A stretch of DNA of 64,000 bases from Amphibalanus amphitrite (Eukaryota; Arthropoda; Thecostraca; Balanomorpha; Balanidae). The position numbers and the translations under genes were made by a program. The stretch is taken from contig NW_024881838.1 of the NCBI RefSeq assembly GCF_019059575.1, positions 124,001 to 188,000 of the forward strand. The letters are read 5' to 3'. The notes below the pieces were generated by a model. It saw only the letters and a list, made by a program, of their open reading frames with translations, was not told the DNA's origin and made no database searches. Positions 34,368 through 45,400 of this stretch are shown in pieces; within the stretch, counting starts at the first letter, position 1; each line of letters starts with the position of its first letter.

Positions 34368-34870
34368 CAGACTGGTGTTTGATTCATCTGTGATTGAATC
34401 GATTGGATTGAATCAAACAAAATTTGTTGAATCAAAAAGGTTTGATAAGATTCACCGTCAGGATTGTTTGATTCACAAGCCATGATTGAATCAAACGCAT
34501 TGGGAATCAGGGTTGATTGAATAAAAAAAAAAGATTCATGAACTTAAAAAAATTGAAGTGAACGAACATAGTTCATTATCAACAATATTAGCACTACTGC
34601 CATTACATGACAACAAAAAGAACACAACAAATACAATACTATCCCTGATATTTTGTATATTTTATTTTTTAATTGAATCAAAAAAGAATCATTAAGAAAA
34701 ATGGCTGAATCAAACGTGAATCATTCCTTTTATTGTTTTTTGATTCTCTGTATCAAAAGGAATCGATTCACCAAATTTTTTGAAGGAATCAAACGGTGAT
34801 TGAATCAAACAAAAATCAAATGAATCAACGATTGAATCGATCCAAAAAAGGTGAATCAAAAACCAGTCTG
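34368..34870. mobile_element. hAT-type MITE made of TGAATCAAAC words
   Basis: Ends CAGACTGGTGTTTGATTCA and the inverted TGAATCAAAAACCAGTCTG. The flanks GGCACAAG (34,360-34,367) and AGCACAAG (34,871-34,878) match at 7 of 8 bases, an 8-bp target duplication typical of hAT elements. The interior is dominated by TGAATCAAA and its complement, arranged as subterminal arrays. Unit 2 shows the uninterrupted site near 61,810. Confidence 0.8.
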
Positions 34871-34878
34871 AGCACAAG

Positions 34879-35251
34879 TTGGTTAAAATTTTGTCATTCA
34901 CTCCGCATCAAAGCTCTGATAAAATAAGAGTCCTATACCTATTTCAGCATGAAAACGCGAAAAGCAGACACCCCAGGGCATTATAGATCCCATTATTCTG
35001 CGTAATTAAATGCAAAACAAAGTCATTCAATGAGTAACTACTCCGCTGTTTACTGCGTAATTACTCCGCCGTTCAGCTGTTCATTTGGAATGCGTTTCCC
35101 GCTCAGCACTTTCAATTTAGATAAAGTACCGATTTTTTCCGCTATTATGCCTACGATAGCTATAACTCGCCAATCGCCATACTGTCTGCATTAGCCTTCC
35201 ATTCAATTGATAAAAAATGTTTTTGTTTCCTCGTATCTTTTATTTGTTTTG
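34879..35251. other. Duplicated flank preceding the TATA-containing block
   Basis: Aligns with 61,820-62,186 of unit 2 with moderate divergence (AAAATTTTGTCAT, AAAATAAGAG, ATTTCAGCAT, AAACGCGAAAA). No gene recognised. Confidence 0.5.
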
Positions 35252-35330
35252 TATAAATAATAAAATCTGGCCGGCCAGCGCCGTCGGCAATCGAGTGGGA
35301 TAGTCGTTCACTGTCGGCGCGGAGGTTGTC
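35252..35330 (+). promoter_or_regulatory. Candidate TATA promoter of paralogue 2, near-identical to 62,187-62,265
   Basis: Starts with TATAAATAATAAAATCTG and continues through GCCAGCGCCGTCGGCAATCG and GGATAGTCGTTCACTGTCGG. The same 79 bases occur at 62,187-62,265 with one difference that I can see (G versus T). Flanking duplicated sequence is clearly more diverged. The block lies directly upstream of the paralogue 2 leader exon, so a core-promoter role is the simplest reading, but no start site is mapped. Confidence 0.5.
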
Positions 35331-35356
35331 AGATTTGACCACGCTGTTGGCTGAAG

Positions 35357-35632
35357 GTCACGGGAAGCTGGTGCCACTATCACTGTCCTGCGGACGTGGA
35401 CGGACAGACTGCACCGGCACTCAGGGAACCCCGGGAAGTGGCGGTCCCGCTCCTTTGCAGCGCGCTGTACCCGGCTGAGGGCGGACGCTGAGCTGGCAGC
35501 GCTGATAAGGAAGGGTGTCGGAGCCTCCGCTCCGTCTATGGTCTGTGACACACACTCGGCAGCCAGTCGGGATGCCGAGGCAGTAGCGGCCGCTCAGACC
35601 CACTCGGTCTGTGAGCTCATCACATCACTGAG
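35357..35632 (+). other. Predicted 5' leader exon of receptor paralogue 2
   Basis: Homologous to 20,143-20,442 and ending at the donor CACTGAG|GTGAGA. It lies about 80 bases downstream of the TATA-containing block. No plus-strand coding frame is conserved between the two copies, supporting an untranslated role. Confidence 0.6.
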
Positions 35633-35710
35633 GTGAGAGATACACTAAATGCGTCTTGTTCTTTACCTAAATAGCGGTACTTTTCACTGTAATTGTCAAT
35701 TGTCATGGTA

Positions 35711-36158
35711 GGGTATACCGGGGCAACGCGCGCCCCTGAGGTAATGCGCCCCACGTCAACATCTTAGGTATATTTTTTAAGTTCCTGCCGACCAATGAAC
35801 AGGCTCTCTGCAGAAAGGTCGCCTATTATCAATATTTTGGCAGGATTGATCGGAAGGTGGCGCTGCTCTGAGGTCAGTTTTGTTTTATGCGATTTTCATA
35901 ATATTCAAGACATTTTTAACCAGTGTGTACCTATTCGTGACTTATATTATATGTTAAAGGACGCACGCAAGCGTACCTACTGCCATAGTTTTCATGGGAG
36001 ATATGATTTTTGCCAAACATAGTTTGCGTCACTTACGCCGTCGGTGCGTCAGGTGACAAAGTATGATTTAGTTGACGCGGGAGTAATGCGGCACAGCATA
36101 GCAATTAGCAGGGGCAAGAAGCGCAGCATCAGGGGGGCGCTTTGCCCCAGTTATGCTG
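35711..36158. mobile_element. Degenerate TA-flanked element of the GGGGCAA family
   Basis: The left end GGGTATACCGGGGCAACGCG and the right end (inverse: CAGCATAACTGGGGCAAAGC) align imperfectly. TA lies on both sides (35,709-35,710 and 36,159-36,160). At 448 bases it has no coding capacity. Located in the leader intron of paralogue 2. Confidence 0.6.
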
Positions 36159-36415
36159 TACAAAGCATATCATAAAGGCACCTATATGTAACCGTCGCGT
36201 AGGAGGAAAGGGGGAGGGACATGGGCCGGACCATTTTACTGCAGTCACTCAGCCAGAGACAGATATCAATGATGCTTCGTCTGCGTTGAACGTCGTCCAT
36301 CGTCCATAGGTTTGCGTGACGCTGCTGTATCTGAGTGGCACGCTCTTAGATGATGATGACGAATATGACTACGAACCTCGACACGCCGCTAGACCAGCAG
36401 GACTGGACAGTAGCC

Positions 36416-36459
36416 ATGGCGACGAACTTCACCATGCCACTGGATGAGCAGATAGGCTG
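36416..36459 (+). CDS. Paralogue 2 coding exon 1: start codon and N-terminus
   Basis: ATG in GCCATGG context begins MATNFTMPLDEQIG and ends in phase 2 at TG|GTGAGT. An upstream in-frame ATG cluster at 36,350-36,358, directly after CTCTTAG, would add 22 residues (MMMTNMTTNLDTPLDQQ...). Those residues repeat the same peptide unit, giving two or three extra glycosylation motifs (NMT and related). Either start is possible. The 36,416 start matches paralogue 1. Confidence 0.7.
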
Positions 36460-39400
36460 GTGAGTACTGAGTAGTTCTGGGCCGCTGAGTAGCCATTATA
36501 TGTCAAGCCAGTGAGCCACTACGAGCAAATAGGGGAGAGCGGGGCCAGTTGAAACACGGGGTCAGATGAAACATGGCTTTATTTTCAACAGTATGCAACA
36601 TATTGCATTGCCGACACCACTGCGCATCTGCGCTCGACCACTTCCTTTGTCAACGGCGTTTGGGCGGCAAACGGACGGTAATTTTGATTTGACACTTGTT
36701 TTTGTGTTTTTGAGGGGCGTTTGGGAGAAATCGTTCTTATAAATATTTTGTGATATCTCATATACCTTTGTTGGCTGAAAGAAAAATTCCTGGCTCCGGA
36801 ATAACACCTTATTTGGCCCTTCATTCAGCATGATGCCGTCCCTCCAGCTCGTTTGACATGTGCTTTACGGCGCGTGCGAGATGGCGGGAGCGGATGGGGT
36901 CAATTGAAACGCTTCTCTGAGGGTCAGTTGAAACAGGGCCACAGGCCGTTTCAATGGACCCCGGTGACCTTTGCAATGGTTATTGTTCAGGGGCTGTAAA
37001 CATTAAAGGAAATAGTCCACCTTTGAAATGAGCTTTTAAACTGAAATAGTAGTTTAATAGAGCTCAATTTTTGACCCCTTTTTCTCCAGCTTTTGCTTGA
37101 AAGCCCACTATAGCCTGAGATATTTCTCATTTTTCTCATCCGCCCATTTTACCATAGTCTATGTACTTTATGTCACCTATTATGAGGAACTTAGCACTTT
37201 TAGCTCTCCAACGACCTACCCAGCCAGCCTTCCCAAATGGGGCCCATATGGGCTGAAAGTGGGGCATCTGGGCTTAAGTGGGCATGGGCTACATGTGGGC
37301 TATTATCTGGGCTAAATCTGGGTCCCATATGGGCTGAGCCCCAGCAAACATGCCCACATGGGTCCCATATGGGGTGAACATGGGCCAGATGGGCCCACGT
37401 GGGACATGGGCTACAGATGGGCTACCCACATGGGCCCCATATGGGATAAAAATGGGCCAAGTGGGCAAAACGCATGTGGGCTGGAGATGGGCATCCCATG
37501 TGGGTCCCATATAGGGCGAACATGGGCCAGATGGGCCCACGTGGGACATGGGCTACAGATGGGCTACCCATATGGGCCCCATAGGGGATAAAAATGGGCC
37601 AAGTGGGCCAAAGGCATGTGGGCTGGAGATGGGCATCCCATGTGGGTCCCATATGGGGTGAACATGGGCCAGATGGGCTCACGTGGGACATGGGCTACAG
37701 ATGGGCAACCCATATGGGCCCCATATGGGATAAAAATGGGCCAGGTGGGCCAAACGCATGTGGGCTGGAGATGGGCATCCCATGTGGGTCCCATATGGGG
37801 TAAACATGGGCCAGATGGGCCCAGTGGGACATGGGCTATAGATGGGCTACCCATATGGGCCCCATGTGAGATAAAAATGGGCCAGGTGGGCCAAACGCAT
37901 GTGGGCTGGAGATGGGCATCCCATGTGGGTCCCAGATGGGCCCACGTGGGACATGGGCTATAGATGGGCTACCCATATGGGCCCCATAAGGGATAAAAAT
38001 GAGCCAGGTGGGCCAAACGCATGTGGGCTGGAGATGGGCGTCCCATGTGGGTCCCATATGCGGTGAACCGGGCCAGATGGGCCCACGTGGGACATGGGCT
38101 ACAGATGGGCTACCCATATGGGCCCCATATGGAATAAAAATGGGCCAGGTGGGCCAAACGCATGTGGGCTGGAGATGGGCATCCCATGTGGGTCCCATAT
38201 GGGGTGAACATGGGCCAGATGGGTTCACGTGGGACATGGGCTACAGATGGGCTACCCATATGGGCCCCATATGGGATAAAAATGGGCCAGGTGGGCCAAA
38301 CGCATGTGGGCTGGAGATGGGCATCCCATGTGGGTCCCATATGGGGTGAACATGGGCCAGATGGGCCCACGTGGGACATGGGCTACAGATGGGCTACCCA
38401 TATGGGCCCCATATGGGAAAAATGGGCCAGGTGGGCCAAACGCATGTGGGCTGGAGATGGGCATCCCATGTGGGTCCCATATGGATCACCCATGTAGGCC
38501 CCATTTAAGTTACTCCAAGAGCATAAAAGCAAAAAAGGTGACTGTTGTTCATGTGAATTTTGGACTCCAAGTACATCAAGTTCATACATGATGCCATATG
38601 GGGTCAATGTAGGCTGGCCCATATGGGTCCCTGATGTGGGGGCCGCGGGGGTCTCATATGGGGCCTACGTGGGCTTGCCCATATGGGTCCCATGTGTCAC
38701 CCACTGCTATTCCCATGTGGGGCCCATATGGAAGAGGTGGGGGGCCATGTGGGCCCCATATGGGAACCATGTGGGCATGTTTGCTGGGATATGGACATTT
38801 CCTTTACTACAAAATGTTGGTATCTGACCCGACACCTATCTGGGCTGGATCCCAGCAAACATGCCCACATGGGTCTCATATGGGGTGAACATGGGCCAGA
38901 TGGGCCCACGTGGGACATGGGCTACAGATGGGCTACCCATATGGGCCCCATATGGGATAAAAATGAGACAGATGGGCCAAACGCATGTGGGCTGGAGATG
39001 GGCATCCCATGTGGGTCCCATATGGGGTGAACATGGGCCAGATGGGCCCACGTGGGACATGGGCTACAGATGGGCTACCCATATGGGTCCTATGTGGGCG
39101 CCGCGTGGGTCCCATATGGGGCCTACGTGGGCTGGCCCATATGGGTCCCACGTGTCACCCACTGCCATTCCCATGTGGGGCCCATATGGAAGAGGTGGGG
39201 GGCCCATGTGGGCCCCATATGGGAACCATGTGGGCATGTTTGCTGGGATGCGGGCGCCATGTGGGCAAACTGGACATCAACAAGCTGGGCACACCCAGCC
39301 GGGGCCCACATGGGGCCCGGCCGCCCACATGGACAAAATTTACTACAAAACTTTGTTAACTGACCCGACACCTAGGTATCTGGGCTGGATGCGGGCAGCA

Positions 39401-42400
39401 TGTGGGCAAACTGGACACCAACACGCTGGGCACACCCAGCCGGGGCCCACATGGGGCCCAGCCGCCCACATGGGCAAAATTTACTACAAAACTTTGTTAA
39501 CTGACCCGACACCTATCTGGCCTGGATGCGGGCAGCATGTGGGCAGACTGGGCACCAACAAGCTGGGCACACCCATCCGGGGCCCACATGGGCAAAAGTT
39601 ACTACAAAACTAATTGTTAACTGACCCGACACCTACCAATCTGCAATAAACATTTCCTTTATTACAAAATTTTGTTAACTGACCCGGCACTTATCTGGGC
39701 TGGATGCGGGCAGCATGTGGGCAAACTGGGCACCAACAAGCTGGGCACACCCATCCGGGGCCCACATGGGGCCCAAATGGGCAAACTTTACTACACTTTG
39801 TTAACTGACCCGACACCTATCTGGGCTGGATGCGGGCAGCATGTGGGCAGACTGGGCACCAACAAGCTGGGCACACCCATCCGGGGCCCACATGGGGCCC
39901 AAATGGGCAAACCTTACTACAAAACTTTGTTAACTGACCCGACACCTATCTGGGCTGGATGCGGGCAGCATGTGGGCAGACTGGGCACCAACAAACTGGG
40001 CACACCCATCCGGGGCCCACGTGGGGCCCAAATGGGCAAACCCCAGCCAGCATGCCCATGTGGGCCCCACATGGGCAGTTGATGGGCATGGTGGGCTAGG
40101 TGGGCCATGGGCTAGAGATGGGCAAATATGTGGGCTGCATGTGGGCCCCACATGGGCTGCCCACATATTTTTTGGCAGGTATAATGCTTGATAATGAGAT
40201 TGCTTGCACATGTACGAGGGCATATCCAGGAATTTTGGTGAACACAGGCATTCACGCGGTGTTCCTGTATGGTGGGCTTAACATGGGCACTGCGTGGGCA
40301 GCCCATGTAGTGGGGTGTAGGTGGGCTGGATGTGGGCAGCCCATTATTTATTTTTTCACTGTCCAATGTGTATGATATTACAAGAAAAAAGAACTCGCTG
40401 TTTAGTCTCATGCCTCCAAAATACACTTCGACGTCGTGAGGAAGTCGCATAGTTGATGGTTGTGAGACCAGCTACGGCTGATATTGGACAGTCAATGTTG
40501 TGATTGTGTCGTATGATTGTGTCGCCTGAGCCCGCCCCTGCGCGGGCGACCCGCCGGCGGAGCTCGGCCCACCGGACGGGGCCTGGGGCCGCCTCTGCAC
40601 CGCCCGGGGCGGTGACCGGCCGACCGGCTGGCGGGGCTGCGGCGTCTGGGCGGGCCAGTTGGCGTTGAGACTCTGAGTGGTGTGCGTGTCCAATAAAGCC
40701 TTAATTCGGGCAGAACCGACACATGGCGCGGTCGGTATTAGCTCGAACCCGCCCATAGTGAGTACAAAGTGCGATTAACGAAAGTGAAAGGAAGCAGGAA
40801 TGCGTAGCCGTGGCGGCCGCGCCGCAACCACGACCGCGTTCGAGTCTCTTCGGAGAGGCGCGCCCGCAGCGACGCCAGCTGTATCGCTAGTTGGTCGAGT
40901 CGCAGCTGTGACATCAGGACGCTGGACGTAGTCGTCCCATCTCTCCTTCCAGAGGTAGAAGGCGTCACTGCGGTCGGTGGAGATGTCCAGTCGGTCAGGC
41001 CGGATCGGCTGCAGGCTCGTCATACCACAGCGATTACGAAGGACTGTTCTAGAAGCCCTCCACGCCAGCCACCTGGGGAAGGAGAAAACGAAGGCCCGCG
41101 CAAGACAGATCGTCTACTGGCCCGGGATCTACCGGGATGTGGAAAATGTCACCCGCTGCTGTACCAGCTGCCAGAGAGATCTACTCGCTCAGCAGCAAGA
41201 GACCATGATGAGGAGACCGCCAGCGGAAAGGCCGTTCGAACTACACATCGACTTTGCCGATCACGCCGGCAGGAAGTACCTCGTGGCAGTGGACAGATAC
41301 TCCGGGTGGCTGTTTGTCGCCGACCTCGGTGTAAGCGCCCCCGCTTACACCGGTCCGAAGGACGATAGCAGGCGTCATGACGAGCGCACTCGCTACGCGA
41401 CTTAGCGTAAATGGACGGCACGGGAAAAGGGCTTTCGGCGGTACCCGGCTTTTTGATGTCGTGTTCAGTAAGTAATGGTTTTATCTCTTTATTTAATTGC
41501 CCAACTCCCTTGGACACCTGATAGCGGATGTCAGAATAACAGCAGCACTCCCATTCATATGTTTTTTTTTCAGGTGTCGTCAATTACTGTCCGATTAGCG
41601 AATTCCAAGCAGCCGACTTATAAAGCACTAATGTCTTTTGTGTCCATCATAATCGGACCTTGTATGTTTATTCTGCATCAGATTATTTCCTGCAAAAAAA
41701 ATATCTTAAGTTCATTTCTCAATTAATTCAAGTCAAATCAGATGATGTTACTTTTAATGCAGGTAATACAGAATCATGGTAGAACACAGCACGGGCAATA
41801 CACAATTCGCTTATGTGTCTGCACCTTTTACATTGCTGGTGCTTATTTTACAGGAGCCGTGCGGCGGAACGGGCTTACCCAGGACACCAACAACGGCCAG
41901 CTGGAGGTGGCGCCACGAAAGTGGTTTACGGGTGCCAGGAACCGCGACGGAGGCCGCCAGGAGAGGACACCAGCTGGAGTTTAAGCGGAGGAGCATGGAT
42001 GAGAGAAGAAGTCTAGAGATAAACAGAAGAGAGGAGAGAGTTTAAACCAAGATTCTTGGTTTAAACAGCATTTTTGTGTTTATCGATAATATAAATATTG
42101 ATCACTGACAGTTTGTTTTGTTGCGGTGGCGAACGTTCAGCAATGATCAGGGGGAGTGATTGAAATAGCAGACATCGATTATATTATAATCATATTGAAA
42201 TTAATTGTAGGTTCTGGTGGGAACTAAGATGGGCTTTGGTGAATATTTATTGATTAATACAAACGATGCTAGGGAGGTGACGTGAGCCAGCATGGGGCCC
42301 ACCTAGGGCCCACATCTGCTGGCCCACGTGGACCCCATATGGTACCCACCTTGAGCCCATGTGGGCCACATATGGTGCCCATCTTGAGCCCATGTGGGCC

Positions 42401-45400
42401 CCATATGGTACCCACCTTGAGCCCACGTGGGCCAGCCCAGGTGGGCCCCACCATTTACCCAGGGACAAATTTATGTGGGCCCCACATGGGCTGCCCACAT
42501 GGGTCCCACCAAGTGGCCCACCTGGGCCCCATGTGGGGCCAAGGTAATAATGTTGGCTGGGTATGGGTCCCAGCTGGGTCCCATTTCGAACCCACATGGG
42601 CTCCAGGTGGGATTTTTCGCTTATACCCATTTGGGTCCCGGCTGGGAAAGCCCATATGGGACCCGGCTGGGCCCCATATGGGTCCAATGTCGAACGCACA
42701 TGGCCCCATGTGGGATTTTTCGCTTATACCCATGTGGGTCCCGGCTGGGAAAGCCCATGTGGGACCCATATGTGCCCCGGCTGGACCCCATTTGGGTCCC
42801 ATTTCGAACCCACATGGGCCCCATGTGGGATTTTTCGCTTATATCCATGTGGGTCCCGGCTGGGAAAGCCCATGTGGGACCCATATGTGCCCCGGCTGGG
42901 CCCCATATGGGTCCCATTTCGAACCCACATGAGCCCCATGTGGGATTTTTCGCTTATACCCATGTGGGTCCCGGCTGGGAAAGCCCATGTGGGACCCATA
43001 TGTGCCCCGGCTGGGCCCCATATGGGGCCATCTGGGCTGCCCATATGGGACCCAGTTGGACGCCCATGACAAACACATCTGGGCCCCAAGTGGGCAGCCC
43101 AGATGGGCCCCAGTTTGCTGCCCACTTGGGGCCCATATGGGCCCCATTTGGGAAGGCTGGCTGGGTATTGAATGTAGCATTTGGAAAAGTAAACCGGACA
43201 AAATATCTCCTTAAGAAAGTGGCCTTAAAGAGGAAAACATCCCATTGTTAAGGATAGGTGCAATTGACCCCATGGGCTGGTTCAATTGACCCTCGCATCG
43301 GGGTCATTTGAAACGGGCGTAGAGCTGTTTTCTAAGCATGCGTTTGGCAGCAAAATATGTTTGAAACATAATTTTACATATCTTAAAATAAAGCCAAAAG
43401 AGCATATTTTTTCATGGCATTGTGCATTTTTCGATATGACAACTAGATCTCGCTGTGCATGTCAATATATAAAAAGTGGTTCAACTGGCCCCGCTCTCCC
43501 CTACCTATTTAACTCGCAGTGATAGTAGAGCGATGCAAATACCTTACGTTTAGCCTCTGGGGGTTAAATCGTTGACCCTAAGTCAAATCTGAGGACAGTC
43601 TACACAGAAAGCTAGCGTTAAAAAGGCTATCGATTGCGCTTTTCCGTGACGCTAGCTATAGCCTATAGGTTGTATGAGTTATGTTATATTCGACGTTTAT
43701 CTGAAGGTTATGTTCATGTTGCTTTATGTTTATGGTGTATATCTGATTATGTTATAAGAGATGGTGCCTAGTAGTGATGTCAATCGGATACCAACATTTT
43801 GGTATACCGATACCAAACCGATACCAACTTGGTATTTGGTATTTCAATCCTAATATGTTTGGTATTTTGTTGGTATTATAAACCCTCACTAACCCGCGCC
43901 CTGGTGGGGTCTGTTTATAACGCGACCTGGTGGGGGGGGCTATTTTTTGCCCCCCTCGTATCTCCGAAACTACTGGACGGATCCGCAAAATTCAAACGGC
44001 GTTCGAAAGGCCTGTCAAATTTGTCGAGGGAAACCAAATTTCATTGACCTCGGGGTCACCGATGACGTCACAGGTCAGGTCAAAGATGAAATGTTTCACC
44101 GTTCACGGGGCTTCTAGGGAATGCGCTATAACACCGAGGAAAACGCATTTTGTCAAGAATCAGCGATAGGGCGTCAGTTGCCTAGTAGATATGTTGCTAT
44201 TAGAGGTCACTGACAATACCAGGTCACGTCACAGGTCAGGTCACCAAGGGTCACAGGTCAGGTCACTGAGCCCAACTTCACTAAGGTTGTGTAATGCATG
44301 TTTTATGGCCAATTTTTCATTTCCAACTCAATGGTGTTGGTTATAAGACTATCAGGTACGGCTTAGGTCACTTTCTGGTGAAGTTCAGGTCAAGGTCAGG
44401 TCAAGGTCAGGCCAAAAAAGGTCAAATTTTAAAGTTGATAGTTTTGCATAAAATGGGTATTGATTCGATGCGGCTCGTCACGGGGAGTCTAATGGTGGTC
44501 TTTGTTTTGCGCTACGTGGTCTAGAATTGCTAAAAATTGAGTTTGAAAATTTGATGTCATCAATTTTTAACAGTTTTTTCGCTATAACTTCGCCAAAAAA
44601 AGAGGTATCAATCTCAAATTTGGTATGTGGATGTAAGGTGGTATGGACTATCACATATATTCCGGTTTTTGCGAAATTCAAAAAACTTTTTGGATTTTTA
44701 GATCATTATATCCAAAAAAATTGATTTTTTGATTTTTGGGGGTCAAAATCCAAAAATTTCAAAAATCCGAGATAGCAGTTTTGTAGCCCTGTTAATTCTA
44801 CAGCTTTTATGTCCGTATCATTTTTCTGTATTTGCAAAGCTATAGGCCTGAGGACAGCTCTTCCCGTGAAACCCTTTTTTGGGTCGAAAACGGCAGAACA
44901 TGACGTCACTCTGACGTCATTTCCGGCCAACCTATCATAGCCTTTGGAATTTTTTTTTGTCACCATATGTAAAATTGATGTCCGGGAGGGTACTGAAAGT
45001 TTGGTGACGATCGGCGCAGCGGTTCTGGAGATATATCGAAAAGTCTGGAGGGGGGGCAAAAAATAGCCCCCCCCACGGTTCGTCGGAAGGTCATCTCAGG
45101 CTCAAAAGAAACGATATATACCATTCGAAAGCTGAATCCAAAAATGTAATTTTTATCAAAATCGATCGATGGCCTTTTTTGAAAATTGCGTTTTTGTAAA
45201 AACTTAATAATCTTTTATTCAACGGGCTGTCCCGGACATTCTTGAAAACATAAAAAATATATTTTTGAGTTCCAGTGAAAGCTGAACGCCAAAAGAACAA
45301 TATTTAGCGAAACAATATTTCCAAACATTAATATGCGTCTCCCACAGCCGACAATAAGGCGCAATCACACAGTTCAGTGTCACGATGGACCAAAGTCAGC

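Larger units (their letters stand above)
37219..43165. mobile_element. TA-flanked element C: satellite-like transposon with 35-bp TIRs
   Basis: Begins CCCAGCCAGCCTTCCCAAAT and continues GGGGCCCATATGGGC. The right end is the perfect inverse over 35 bases. TA is duplicated at 37,217-37,218 and 43,166-43,167. Element A at 20,688-22,177 has the same flanks joined by a single TA (near 21,031-21,032), proving insertion. Inside are three tandem arrays made of CCCATATGGG, TGGGCC and CATGTGGG words, and a non-repetitive core (about 40,160-42,270) with LTR-retrotransposon pieces. No transposase of its own is visible. Confidence 0.88.
36532..43501. mobile_element. TA-flanked TIR element A, copy 2 (inverted), split by a 5.95-kb insert
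   Basis: Left end GGGGAGAGCGGGGCCAGTTG after TA (36,530-36,531) and right end its inverse before TA (43,502-43,503). Outer segments 36,532-37,218 and 43,166-43,501 together match the 20,688-22,177 copy in reverse orientation. The interior is interrupted by element C (37,219-43,165). It lies 72 bases inside the first coding intron of paralogue 2. Confidence 0.88.

Noticed and set aside
38861-39613. 250-codon open frame (and many others of 90-274 codons) in the CCCATATGGG arrays
   Set aside because: The tandem period is 142 bp, not a multiple of three, and both strands are open in several frames because the repeat words lack stops. The translation is a by-product of the repeat.
37330-40160. 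CRISPR-like or protein-coding repeat interpretation of the arrays
   Set aside because: Units are head-to-tail with no unique spacers and lie in an animal intron inside a TIR-bounded element.
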